DNA from: Agrostemma githago
Lineage: Eukaryota; Streptophyta; Magnoliopsida; Caryophyllales; Caryophyllaceae
NCBI GenBank assembly: GCA_958450325.1
Contig: OY288243.1
Location: 43,193,378-43,257,377 of the forward strand
Direction: 5' to 3'
DNA: 64,000 nt
This document shows, one piece after another, positions 1 to 9,859 of the stretch. The position numbers were made by a program, and so were the translations under genes. The notes beneath the pieces are model-generated. The model was not told the origin of the DNA. It saw only the letters and a list, made by a program, of their open reading frames with translations, and did not search any database. Numbering within the stretch: the stretch's first letter is position 1; each line of letters opens with the position of its first letter.

Positions 1-1813
1 TTTTAACGGGATTTATTAAATCTGGAATTTTTGGAAATCTGAAAAAATAGTATTTTGTGTAAAATAATGATTTTTAAGTTTAAAAAATAATTTTTGGATA
101 TTAATACGTAAATTGTTTGTTAATTACTATTTTTATTAATCGTTATTGTCGAGATTAGACGATTAACGAGAAAACCCTTTTTAAAAACCGAGTCTAAGTA
201 TTCTAGAAAATTTTCTTTTCTGGACAGAATGTCCATAAATATATTTTAGCTATTTTATGTAATTTTTGTACTAATTATTAAAGTCTTTAATTAATAGTAA
301 TGATTTTTGGACAAATTACGATTTATCGTTAAAATGCTTCGTCTTACCTAAAAGATTTATTTTTCCAGCTATTTTGAAAATATTTAAATCTAAAACTTTG
401 AGAGTAAAATTATCCCTTAACGTACACTAAATATATTCATTTGTTTAATTAAATAAAAGACGTTAAAAGATTTAATTTAATATTTGCCGTAAAATCTTAT
501 TTATAATCGTATTGTCGAAACTAATAATAATTAGGGAATTTTAGTTTAATAAATTTTGAAAACACCCTAATTAGTAGTATTTAAATGTTTAAGACATTTT
601 TAATCATTTTATAAACACTTGTATGATATTTCAATAATTTAATAAACCCGATTGTTCTCGTTTTAGAAATTAATATCGTTAAGGCCAAAAATACTAGTTT
701 TATAAATCTATATCGTTTACTAAAAATGTTGAATTAGTATAAACAAATATTTTCGTTATTTTGATATGATGCTATTTTTAGTAAAGTTTCTAAAAATAGA
801 AGTTTCCTAAAATAGAAAGTTTCCTCTTTTAGAATATTGTGATTACTCCTTTTATCTCCATATTGTTTATAACGATTATATCTTTTGAATATCGATAATG
901 GCTTGGTTTTGGAGTTATGGAATAAGGACAAGTGTGGGGTTAGAGTAATGTAGTCTAGGATGTACATTTTTGCCATCAACTGTAAGACTGGTGTATCTTT
1001 ATGAGGCACATTGGTTGTTGAAGTGAGCATTGTTTGTGTTCATGAGAGTGTGCATTGTGCCCTTAAACTTAGATATCGCATCGTGTAAGTCGCGTCGGGT
1101 TGAACTGGATATGGTTTGTATCCAAGAGGGTGTATATTACTTAAACCAGGACCTCGCTGCACGCAGTCCTGTTATAGCTGAGTTGCCTAGTTAGAGACTG
1201 GATTCTGTTATAAGTTAGGTCTACAGTTCTCGAAGCTAGTTTCCAGTATTATCCTAGTGAAAGTTTGGCCGTCTACGCTAATCTTATCCATAACGTCATT
1301 TTGAATATTTTTATTATTATCGATATAATTTGATTTGCAGGTTGGCAAATGTTTTTTGTTTTCTCCGGAAAACTCATTTTTATTATATTGTTTCGAAACG
1401 TGAAGTTTTTCACTGAAAGCTTACTTTTACGAATAGTGTTTTACTGTTTTTCGTTTTTACTATTTTCATACAATAGTAATTACAGTTTTAAAATCATGTT
1501 ATACGGCTGGGAGAACGTTGACGTTGCTCCCCACTGATTGTGGCTGTTATGTTTTGAACATGGCAGGTATATGTGTTTCTCTTCGGGTGGGCTAGTGAGC
1601 AGTTATGAATCCTGCTTATTTATTTTATTAGTTATGTCTTATGGATTGTTCAAACCTCTTTTGTGGATTTTTTAAAATTTTGGCCATTTTAGTTAAGGCC
1701 TATTTTTTGACTTTACCATTTTAATTTTACTAAGACATAGTTACAGTGTGTTTTAATCCCGACTCTACAGTGTTTCCGCCACTGTATCGCGTTTGATTTT
1801 CTAGGGGATTACA
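1..1813 (+). repeat. Family C (chromovirus-like gypsy) long LTR, cut by window start
   Basis: This stretch is the reverse complement of the LTR seen at 22096-23346, 29959-32093 and 40415-43905. It ends in CTAGGGGATTACA at 1801-1813, the family's LTR 3' end in sense orientation. No primer-binding site follows, so it is either a solo LTR or the edge of a rearranged copy. Its 5' part lies outside the window. Short reading frames inside it (for example 734-1030 and 1349-1537) recur in every LTR copy with no recognisable domain, so I do not call them genes. Confidence 0.85.
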
Positions 1814-2810
1814 CCCTAGCAGGGAGGGGGCCGCGTTGGTGGCCACCGCCACACGTTGAAAACCGGGTCGGTCCCGCGCGGGGCGTTGGGCGGTGCGGAC
1901 GAACGTCCACAAGAGCACGACATATTCTCAAGGTTACAATTAAATGGATGCATCATCTGTGATACTGCACATCTCTTCGTTGCTCAACTTCTGTTTCTCG
2001 AATTCGAAAACCTATCTAAGCCTATTCATATGTACCTTAATTCACTGGTGCGTTTCAGGATTCATGAATCTCAATTATTTTGTTTTGATTTGATTTTGTG
2101 TTTGTGTTTGTTTGATTTGAGAATTATTGGTATTTTGTAAATTTGGGTTTGCTGATCCTCTTTCCGTCGATTATTTAAACCGATACCAAAATAAATTGAT
2201 CATAAAAGTTGATCATTTCTGATGTTTTATCAGTTATGATCCTGTTTTGATTTGATTTTGGGTATTTTGTAAAAGTTGATCGTCCTTTTGACATTATATT
2301 GAACCTACTGGTTTTGAACTATTCGCATATGATTGATTTTGTTTATTATAACTCTTTCGAATCAACAAGTATATTAGGTTATATTTAAGTATCTGTTACA
2401 TACAACTCCTTACTGGATTGCAATTCCACCTGACAAATATACAAAGTTCCTTTTATCTCGATTCAGGCTACATCTCAATTAGTTCAGGTGGAAATTATCA
2501 CTGCATACTTTCGTGCCTAAGACTGTATTGAATAAGGGAACAAATGCAAGAAGGTGAAAATAAGTGTAGAATTGTAATAATTATTGATTCAAACTGTATT
2601 TTTGGTGTTGTTTGTTGATGCATTAACTCACAAAAGCAGGGCTTCCTATCGTTGGATACAAGAGCTGATGCGCTTTCAAAGTAGGTACAAAACCAATTAG
2701 TTTAATTGATTTTGGAAGTAGCAAGTATGATGAGTAGCAAGTAGACAGTACACGACCAGTTGAGTGCCATAAGTGATACCACGGTCCACAAGTGGTGGCT
2801 GGGGTGTTAC
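1814..2810. other. Unassigned non-coding DNA between LTR and A/T-rich repeat
   Basis: The first 110 bases are GC-rich (about 1814-1920) and the rest is T-rich (repeated GATTTGATTTTG-like words around 2080-2130). The segment ends in GGGGTGTTAC at 2801-2810, which resembles the reverse complement of a TGTAACACCCC-type LTR start, so part may be an old LTR. No open frame has recognisable protein similarity. The same stretch recurs at 37836-38832. Confidence 0.5.
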
Positions 2811-3082
2811 AAAAACTCTCTTAATAAGAATACAAACTTAAGTAAAAATAATATCACATGGAAAAATTATAATAAGGTGATGAAACTTTATATTATAAAT
2901 AATCTCACATCAAAAAATTATAATAAGGTGATGAAACTTTATATTATAAATAAGAGGAATCATTTGCTCTTTTGAGTTTTAAAATAAACTCTTAAGACTA
3001 TAAATTCAATTGAAATTAAGTTTGATTACTAATATTTTGTGATCATCTTATTTATTGTAATGACATAGTTTGATTAAGTTTC
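2811..3082. repeat. A/T-rich repeat (MITE- or Helitron-like)
   Basis: It contains tandem copies of a unit with TCACATsrAAAAATTATAATAAGGTGATGA-like content, clear at about 2856-2905 and 2906-2955. In the opposite orientation the same words (TTATAATTTTTCGATGTGAGAT) occur at 58390-58636 and 62645-63130. It lies directly before the Tat-B LTR and ends with that element's target GTTTC (3078-3082). No protein coding is visible. Confidence 0.6.
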
Positions 3083-3767
3083 TGATGGGGGTCAGTAGCC
3101 TGCTGTGGGTCACCCGCCATTTGGGTCCCAAGATGGCCCGACCCAAGAATAGAGGAGAGCCTGCCCTGCAGGCCACCAAACGAGGAATCACTAAAACTCT
3201 CCAAGAAACCCACCTGCTCAGCAGTGCCGTGCCGCCAGCCAAACAGGGCAGTCAAGCCCCCCTGCCTGCTGGCCCCCAGGGTGTTCTCGCTCCCAGCAGG
3301 GGCAGGGAAAACCAGGGGCCCCTCCGTCATTTTGCCTAAGGTAAAGAAGAACGAGTGGGTGAGGTGAGTCCACTTGTCACCCTCTCATCCACTCATTGTT
3401 CCTCTCTCCTCTTCTCTTTTCTCTCTCTTGTGAGAAGGTATAAATACTCTCTCATTTCCCACATTAAGAGGGTTGGATTTTATCTCTCTAGACTCTCACT
3501 CTAAAAACCGCCGCCTAGTTCCTCACGAGCTAGGTTCGTTAAGGCATTTCACGGACTGACTTAGGCATCGGAGAAGGTTCCCTCGGACACCTCTGAGGCC
3601 CTGTGCGTTCATTGTGCAGGGAGCAGGCCGTCTCCGCCGGGGAAAGTCTCACCACCGGAGCGAGGAAAAGGAGAGGCTAAAGAGATTCAGACGATCGATA
3701 TCCGAGCAACGTTATAATCATAAGATCCGAATCCGAAGTCGGGTCTATTGTTTCCATAAACGGAACA
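3083..3767 (+). repeat. Tat-B 5' LTR, duplicated copy 1
   Basis: This 685-bp LTR runs TGATGGGGG to CGGAACA and is preceded by GTTTC. It is the same length as the LTRs at 39105-39789 and 53881-54565. It resembles 39105-39789 more closely than the 3' LTR (both have CAGTAGCCTGCTG at the start where the 3' LTR has CGGTAGCCTGTTG), which fits duplication of the locus after Tat-B inserted. The matching 3' LTR of this copy is absent. Confidence 0.9.
3439..3446 (+). promoter_or_regulatory. LTR TATA box (Tat-B copy 1)
   Basis: TATAAATA follows a CT-rich tract and lies about 330 bp before the LTR end. The motif is conserved in all three Tat-B LTRs (39461-39468 and 54237-54244). Confidence 0.65.
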
Positions 3768-3770
3768 ATT

Positions 3771-3787
3771 TGGCGCCGTCTGTGGGA
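3771..3787 (+). other. Primer-binding site, Tat-B copy 1
   Basis: TGGCGCCGTCTGTGGGA begins three bases after the LTR end. It has the TGG start expected for pairing with a tRNA 3' CCA. I do not assign the tRNA. Confidence 0.75.
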
Positions 3788-3844
3788 ACTTTCGGTTGTG
3801 CTCACGAGCTGCCCACCAAAATCAACCACAATCAATCAAACAAA

Positions 3845-4391
3845 ATGCCTGAAATCATAGAGGCCAGTTCTGGGGCGGGTCCGACGGTACCACCGGTGAT
3901 CCCCCAATATGGCATGCCTACACCTGGGAGGACACCTGCTGCAACAATCCCAGGGGTAGGACGAGCAAACCTTCGTGGAGCGCCTGATGGAGAAACTGCA
4001 GTTACAGCTGGGCAGGGTGGCCATCAAAGGCCTAATTTGAACCTCACCCCTGCCCAGGTTGCATAAACTGCGGCTTTCTTTTCAGCAATGCTAAATCAGG
4101 AGTTCACCCCAGAAGACCTGGTTGGCAGGATCACCACCACCCCCAGGCAGCTTCACTTTGAAAGTGGAGGAAGGGCCGGGGGAACGAAGCGAACCGCTGC
4201 CAGGAACATTCAGAGGAAAGCAGTAAGGATTGCTCAAGGATATCAGCAGGCCCAGAAATGCATTGTCAGCAACCAAGAGCGACCTGTTCAACAACAAGCG
4301 TTTTCTATACACACCACCGAATCCACAGCTGCCACAGAGAAGAGGGGTCTGTCCCAAGACCTCCAGGATCGAATGAGGCACAGGGAGCCTG
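3845..4391 (+). pseudogene. Tat-B gag, N-terminal fragment (copy 1)
   Basis: The frame starts at ATG 3845 (MPEIIEASSG), about 60 bp past the primer-binding site. It stays in one frame to the family C insertion at 4392, apart from a single TAA at 4064-4066. It is rich in Pro, Gln and Arg, as in the N-terminal arm of Tat gag proteins. The capsid core is not here: it lies beyond the insertion and is present only in the second copy (43906 onward). Copy 1 lacks the extra G and the TAG found in copy 2, so it is the better preserved version of this part. Confidence 0.8.
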
Positions 4392-4415
4392 TGTAATCCC
4401 CTAGAAAAATCTAAC

Positions 4416-4423
4416 GCGATACA
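4416..4423. repeat. Target-site duplication (left) of hAT-type element
   Basis: GCGATACA here and at 22088-22095. The uninterrupted site GCGATACAGTGG is seen in other copies of the same LTR (for example near 35048-35060). Confidence 0.9.
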
Positions 4424-4631
4424 TAGACCTGGCAAAGTAAACCCAAACCTGAAAAACCGACCGAAAATACCTGAATTGAAACCGATCGAACACCCGATAG
4501 GATTAACCTGGAATAATACCTGAAACCCGATTCAATCCGAATCGAACCGAATTCGTACCGAATTTAATATAACCGAATGATACCCGAACCCGAATATAAC
4601 CGAACCAATAATAATCAAAGTGATTGACCTG

Positions 4632-4974
4632 ATTAATAAATACTTTTTTTTTTCTTCATAAAAACACCCAAATTTTGGATTTTTCTTCATTGATTATTTA
4701 TTTATTAATGTTTAATAGATTATTACCTACAATTTGAAGGTATAACAAACACAAAATCAAATTATTTATTTTTTAACTCAAGAAATTTATGACCCGAGAC
4801 TCACCTGACCTGCTATTAACCCAACTCGAACCGTACCCGACTCGAAATAACATAAACCGATAAAAGTGGCTAACCGAAATGAACTCGATCGAAATCGAAC
4901 TGAAACTGAAATTTATGCTAACCCGATTAAGACCGAATCAATTTAACCCGATCCGAAACCGAATCAAATGACCC
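4632..4974. repeat. 343-bp direct repeat flanking Tat-A (left copy)
   Basis: It is identical to 21731-22073 in every line I compared, including a run of ten T. The left copy ends exactly at the first base of Tat-A and the right copy starts exactly after its last base. It belongs to the hAT-type element. No ordinary 5-bp TSD is present (GACCC on the left, ATTAA on the right). Confidence 0.93.
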
Positions 4975-5881
4975 TGTGGACATGACGTAGGTCCACCCCG
5001 ACGCGGCCACGCGTGGGTTTGGGTAGGCGAATGAATCTCGTGGTGATATTGTTCTCGGGTTCGAAATTTAAGTCAAAATGGAGTCGCCACCGAATTTTGT
5101 GATTATTCGGAACCATACGAGCCCACTCTATGTCGTCATGGGCTATACACAAAGTAAGCCCACTTCGATTTCAGAGTTCATTGGGCTCGTCCCTTTGTAT
5201 TGCAATATCGATACCGTATAAACCGGCTTTCTTATATAGAATGACTCTCGTGCGCCAAGGGTTTCGGACATCCGGAAACCGAAGGTTCTGAGTAAGGGGT
5301 GAGGGTACGTGTTGGGAAGCCCACTAAGGACACCCAACCCCGCCCGCACATGGCGGCCTCTACTAAGACATCGTTCGTGTTCGTGTGTGCGCGCTAGTAA
5401 AACGATTAAATGATATGCAAGCAGCGTTTTCGGGCTTAGCATATTAATAGTATGTGAACTACGTCATTTAATGCATCTTATCTTTGGTCAAAGTGGTTTA
5501 GCATGCGAGGTTCGTTTATAAAGCGTAAAAGCAAGTAAATAAACAAAGCTCGAAAGAATAAATGAGAAGGGAGTAACGTACAAGTTACACGGGCGGAAAT
5601 ACAACCCGGAATTCACAATACAACATTACGTAAAAGTAATAAAAAACGCTGCAATAATGGGGACGGACCCATATGTAGGCTAGACCGCGAAATGTGTAGA
5701 TGGACTAACCCCGATTAAATACACATTAAATCGTGTACTAAACGAAGGACGGAAATATGAGACTGTGGCGTATTGCTAGCCCGATCTCATATCCCGTAGT
5801 CTTGTCCCGACTTATCATGTCAAAAGGTGGTCAAAGTCGTTCTACGTGTCGTGTTGTGCATGGTTTTGAAAATAGGAGAGT

Positions 5882-6112
5882 CACGTGATAGTCTTTACAC
5901 GTGATGACTAATGTCGATAAAAGAGATGAGGCTTGAAAGGTGCGTCAAGGCTCTCGGTTACGGGGCTACAGGACTCACTCGGTCGAGTCATGGTCTGACT
6001 CGGTCGAGTGCGTCCTAGAAGAAGCTTCTGCCCACGGTTTGGGGTGTTACTCGGTCGAGTGGTAGGTGTACTCGGCCGAGTAGCGCCTGTACGAGCTATG
6101 ACTCGTGTTTTT
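5882..6112. repeat. LTR-internal duplicated module, unit 1 (Tat-A)
   Basis: This unit and 6270-6500 share the order: CACGTGAT, TTTACACGTG, GACTAA, GAGGCTTGAAA-like, CTCGGTT, TACAGGA, two palindromes, CTGCCCA, two palindromes, CCTGTACGAGC, AACTCGT-like. The units are clearly diverged. Both recur in the other LTR (about 19690-20310). This is an old tandem duplication in the LTR. Confidence 0.75.
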
Positions 6113-7536
6113 ATGTGTTTTAAATCGAGAGTTGGCCAAATTAAATTAAAATATTGACAAATTTAAATTTAATTTGGTTTGCCGATCATGCCTCTTATGA
6201 TTGTAATATCGTTATCGGATTTTGGAAAAGGAGTTGCCACGATACGCGTGGGTTTTGGAAAATGGATTCACGTGATTGGCTTTACACGTGTCGACTAAGA
6301 GTCGTAAAAAAGACGAGGCTTAAATGTTGCATTTAAGCTCTCGGTTTTCTGGGTTACAGGACCCACTCGGTCGAGTCATAGTCTGACTCGGTCGAGTGTG
6401 CCCTTGAAAGGTAATCTGCCCAGTTTTATGGACACTACTCGATCGAGTGGCCTACGCACTCGGTCGAGTAGCCCCTGTACGAGCGTTAACTCGTTTGGTT
6501 TTTGGGTTTGAAAACGACGGTCGAGCGAGTTAAATACAAATATCGCTTGATTTGAATTTAACTCAACCTCCGGTACTATAATCGTGTACATATACGATCA
6601 TAATACCGTCGTCGGGATTTTATGAAATGTTTGTGTTAGAAAACTTGAATTAGTAACGAAATGCTTCCCTCTACGTCACGACATCGAAACTAACCCTTTC
6701 GGGTTATGTGATGTCGGTTTTCGTGTCAGTGGGTTCCGCACTAATTAAAATGGGATCGAATACGTTTAACTACGATTAGTCGCGATCACGTCACGCCTTT
6801 GAGCACATTGGGGCGGGGCTCCTCGAAAGGGCTCCACCTCCGCCGTTGCTCATAAAAGGATTAGACGGACTTTAGGCGACAATTATAGTCAAACGTATCC
6901 GAAACCGAAATTTCGATATTACTATATATATATATATATATATATATACGCGGTATGATTATAATGTTAGTAACGAAATGTAAAAGTTAGTATGCAAAAA
7001 GTAAAATGTTAGAATGTTAGAGTTAGTGTTAGGATTGCAATACTAGTATAAGTATAATATTAACGATACAAAAATGTAAGTAAAAGCAATAAAGATCGAG
7101 ATGGGATTTAGGACACCCTCAACATACATGCTTAGTAAGGACCTCGGAAACGGGCTCGCAAATAGTGACGGGACTATGGAGTATCGAGGATGTATGTAAG
7201 TTATGGTGTGTGTGTGTGTGTGTGTGTTGTCGGTTTATCGAGGGACAACGGACTCGGTCTTTGTATGTGATTGCTTAGGGTTGTAGGATGAAGAGTGTGG
7301 CTGAGATGTAGGGTAAATGTAGGGTAAAAATGGATGTGTAGAAAGTTGGTAAAAAGTTGAGAAAAGTTGGTCCTTGAAATGAGTGAAGGTCATGGGGTAT
7401 TTATAGAGTTTACCCCACGACCTAGGGTCACTCGATCGAGTGGCCCTAGTGCACTCGGTCGAGTGCCCTAGAAAATGGGCCTGATCCGGTTTTTGACGCT
7501 CCACTCGACCGAGTGGGTCAATCCACTCGACCGAGT
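5977..7536. repeat. Paired 12-bp palindromes ACTCGRYCGAGT in Tat-A 3' LTR
   Basis: Twelve copies start at 5977, 5998, 6049, 6070, 6365, 6386, 6437, 6458, 7430, 7453, 7503 and 7525. They fall in six pairs with start-to-start spacing of 21, 21, 21, 21, 23 and 22 bp. The middle dinucleotides vary but the motif stays palindromic (GATC, GGTC, GGCC, GACC). The same array is at 19786-21333 in the other LTR. Confidence 0.9.
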
Positions 7537-7933
7537 GGATCAGGTGATCCGAGATAAAAGAGGAAAGGTTGACTTGGTTTGATTGTGTGATCTTTTTTGA
7601 AAATGTGGTTGGGCGCCATCTTCTAGAAGATGTACTTGGGCTGATTTTGTGACGGGTTCGTCTTTGACCGGGTTTTGACCCGGTCGCCAAAAGACGGGAT
7701 TTATTTTTGGTGTCGGTTTTGGCCCAAATTAGTCTTATTTTGCTCGGAACGACCCACTGGGCCTGAATTTGATGTCTGTTTTGTGAGATTTGCACTCCGC
7801 TAAAAGTCCATGTCAGATATTATTGATTTCGGGCCCAAATCCGAGGATACTAAGTCACGTTTGCGTCCGATCATCATCGGGTGTTTGTCGGGAACTGCTA
7901 TAGACACTAGCAGGCAAAATGCGGGTGTCTACA

Positions 7934-7946
7934 GAGCCCCCACTCT
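7934..7946 (-). other. Tat-A polypurine tract
   Basis: On the minus strand AGAGTGGGGGCTC directly precedes the 3' LTR start (TGTAGACACC). This is the expected place for second-strand priming. Confidence 0.75.
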
Positions 7947-8660
7947 GACTGAGGCTTGGACAAGGCGAAAGTCAGAGTAGCTACCAGGCCAATCGCAGAT
8001 TACGACCTGGCAGCCTTCCGGTCGGGTCGTTTATAGTCCAGTAGACTAGCGTGGAGGGCTCGCCAGCCATAAGCAAAGGGTCATACCTGTCCTGCCGATG
8101 ATAGCTCCGCGGGGAGTCAGACTTGTTGCATAAGTCCTAGGCGCCTATATGTGGGCCCATCCCGTACCATTTCGGGGAAAATGCCGCCTCGGGCGTTCCG
8201 CTGGGGAAATATGTGAGCTGTATGGGCTTGCTTTTGAAGCCTTGAGTCGTGCCTGACCTGATGATGATGCTCCATGGGGAGTAAAACTTGCCTTCCGGGG
8301 CGTAGGTGCACTCGTATGCCGACACATCACGTCTTGGATGTAGCATACCGGGGAAAAGTTGACTCCGTTGGGGAATTTAATTAGTTTCGTGGGGACTTGC
8401 TTCTGAAGTCTTGGGGTGTACCTGTATGCTGACACATGATAAATTGCATGTAACATATAGGCAAAACACCGACTCGTGCTGGGGAAAATGTACTAGATTT
8501 TGAAAAAAGTTGAAATTTTCGAAGAAGGAATTTTTAGAAAGAATTTAGGAAAGCTCAGGATAACTAGATTCCTATTCTGGGTGGAAGTCAGGCCTGCATA
8601 TGTTGGGGCCCAGTTTACTGAGGAGGCAGGGTTAGTCAGGTTATTGCCAGGCTTCCCTAT
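7947..8660. other. Tat-A 3' region upstream of the antisense gene
   Basis: This non-coding stretch lies between the polypurine tract and the TATA box of the antisense gene. It contains a degenerate repeat (8092-8486, listed separately). Small frames (8117-8456 minus, 8500-8724 plus) have no recognisable domain. Confidence 0.6.
8092..8486 (+). repeat. Degenerate tandem repeats with primer-site-like cores
   Basis: The related blocks GATGAT..CTCC..GGGGAGT.AAACTTG (8097-8127 and 8258-8291) and TATGCNGACACAT..TTG.ATGTA (8316-8345 and 8427-8456) show old tandem duplication. Cores resembling this element's own primer site TGGCGACTCCGCTGGGGA occur at 8192-8207 (GGCGTTCCGCTGGGGA), 8358-8374 (GTTGACTCCGTTGGGGA) and 8469-8485 (CCGACTCGTGCTGGGGA). 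They lie on the strand opposite to the element's sense strand. Confidence 0.6.
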
Positions 8661-8668
8661 TATAAATA
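8661..8668 (+). promoter_or_regulatory. TATA box of the antisense gene in Tat-A
   Basis: TATAAATA lies 96 bp before the ATG at 8764. A CT-rich leader (8709-8740) follows. The spacing suits a Pol II promoter driving the + strand gene, independent of the LTR promoter. Confidence 0.65.
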
Positions 8669-9405
8669 CAGGTTTCCTGCTTCGGCTTTCTGCACCTCAA
8701 ACCAAAAACCCTTCTCTTCTCTAAAAAGAATCTCTCAGTCTTTCAAGAAATCAAGTTCCTGCCATGGGTATCGAGCATCTCACTTCAATGCTTTTTGCCT
8801 GGTCCCAACACTTTCGGGATGAAGACAGGATTCAGCTGACCCAAATGGGGATTACCAGCCTATTTCCTCTTAGGCGTCTGGTGCCTGATGTGCATTTTCT
8901 GGACGCTTGTTTGGCGCTTTGGGACACTACCCGCCACGTCTTCGCGTTCCCGCGGGGAGAGATATGCCCTCTTCCCGAGGAGATCGCAGCCATTGGAGGT
9001 TGGAGCCCTGTTGCCCGTCCTGCCATTCCTCCGTTCTACCCGGACCCGAGGAGGAGACTGAGGGATTTCTTGGGTCTGTCTCATGCTGAGACAGATCGAA
9101 TGGTGCGGGGAGATACTGTCTCCCTTTTCGACTTGGCTGACAAGTTCATGAATAGCCAGGATGTAAGGGCTACGCCTTCTCACCGGCGTAGGGCTTTCGC
9201 GTTTTGCATGCTGCACCGCTACGTCTTCGAGGGGTTGATGGATGCTGACTCATGCGTGGGTCAAATCAGGCTGATTGGAGTGGTTGACCAGATGGAGACT
9301 GGTCATAGCCCTGCTTGGCTAGCCACTGGAGAACTCATCATGGGTCTGGATGCTAGGCGACTGGACCCAACCCGGCAACTGACGGGGAGCACCCTTATTC
9401 TGCAG

Positions 9406-9859
9406 GTAAACGTCTTTCGATTTTTTTCAGTTTTGCTTCGCGCGATTTTTTTTGTTTCGCGGTTTCTTGAAGTCCGTAAGTCACTCGATCGAGTGGACCT
9501 ATCACTCGATCGAGTGATGTCTGCAAAGTGCTTCTGCCGGCCTGTGAAAGGCTTACTCGATCGAGTCAGAGGGTGTACTCGATCGAGTGTCATACCTGAC
9601 GAGCTTCTGATTGTCTTAGAGTGCCCTACTCGATCGAGTCAGATGGTGTACTCGATCGAGTGTCATACCTGACGAGCTTCTGGTTGTCTTAGAGAGCCCT
9701 ACTCGATCGAGTCAGATGGTGTACTCGATCGAGTGTCATACCTGACGAGCTTCTGGTTGTCTTAGAGAGCCTCACTCGATCGAGTCAGAGGGTGTACTCG
9801 ATCGAGTGGGCTGTAGCGAACCACTCCGTTACTCATGAATTGCGTGTATGTGTTTGCAG
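9406..9859 (+). other. Intron of the antisense gene
   Basis: The intron begins GTAAACG after CTGCAG and ends TGTTTGCAG. Most of it is the palindrome-bearing repeat listed next. Reading through it gives repetitive residues with no domain character, whereas splicing restores a continuous plant-mobile-type sequence (LQ/VWLSERL). Confidence 0.75.
9483..9807 (+). repeat. Intronic 73-bp tandem repeat with paired palindromes
   Basis: Ten copies of ACTCGATCGAGT start at 9483, 9504, 9555, 9577, 9628, 9650, 9701, 9723, 9774 and 9796. They form five pairs 21-22 bp apart. The last four pairs recur every 73 bp with a near-identical spacer (GTCATACCTGACGAGCTTCT). The motif is the one found in the LTRs of the same element. 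Confidence 0.92.

Larger units (their letters stand above)
544..4415. repeat. Duplicated segment, copy 1
   Basis: The segment comprises the end of a family C LTR, 1 kb of unassigned DNA, the A/T-rich repeat, the Tat-B 5' LTR, the start of gag and the first bases of the inserted family C LTR. The same succession recurs at 36550-40437 with a few percent difference by eye and the same insertion boundaries (GTTTC before the Tat-B LTR, GCCTG before the family C LTR). It is therefore a block duplication rather than independent insertions. Confidence 0.9.
4975..7933 (-). repeat. Tat-A 3' LTR (2959 bp)
   Basis: It runs TGTGGACATG to GGTGTCTACA on the + strand and matches 18784-21730. It contains a (TA)n run at about 6923-6948, 13 units here against 8 in the other LTR, and a (GT)n run near 7205-7228. 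It also holds a duplicated module of about 230 bp and twelve copies of a paired 12-bp palindrome. Open frames inside it (5143-5442, 6376-6591, 7235-7795) occur in both LTRs, have no domain and are largely palindrome-encoded, so they are not called genes. Confidence 0.95.

Noticed and set aside
734..1030. 98-codon minus-strand frame shared by the family C LTRs (also 36756-37103)
   Set aside because: Found in LTR sequence in differing lengths and states, with no domain; the counterpart frames in other copies are on the opposite strand.
2640..2690. Short TRADALSK-like translation suggesting an RNase H end
   Set aside because: Only about ten codons with stops on both sides; chance match more likely.
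3052..3339. Frames on both strands of the Tat-B LTR start (also 39074-39361, 53787-54077)
   Set aside because: GC-rich LTR sequence open in several frames; no conserved protein and no start context.
5143..5442. 99-codon frame in the Tat-A LTR, repeated at 18952-19251
   Set aside because: It lies within both LTRs, has no domain and no promoter context. It is duplicated only because the LTR is.
6923..6948. (TA)n run as a possible hypermutable regulatory site
   Set aside because: Ordinary microsatellite that differs in length between the two LTRs; no further signal.
7235..7795. 186-codon minus-strand frame in the Tat-A LTR (also 21032-21592)
   Set aside because: It overlaps the likely TATA box and transcription start, and part of it is encoded by the palindromes. 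No family resemblance.
9303..9593. Minus-strand frame across the intron of the antisense gene
   Set aside because: Made of palindrome repeats (TRSSD words) and antisense to the plant-mobile-like exon.
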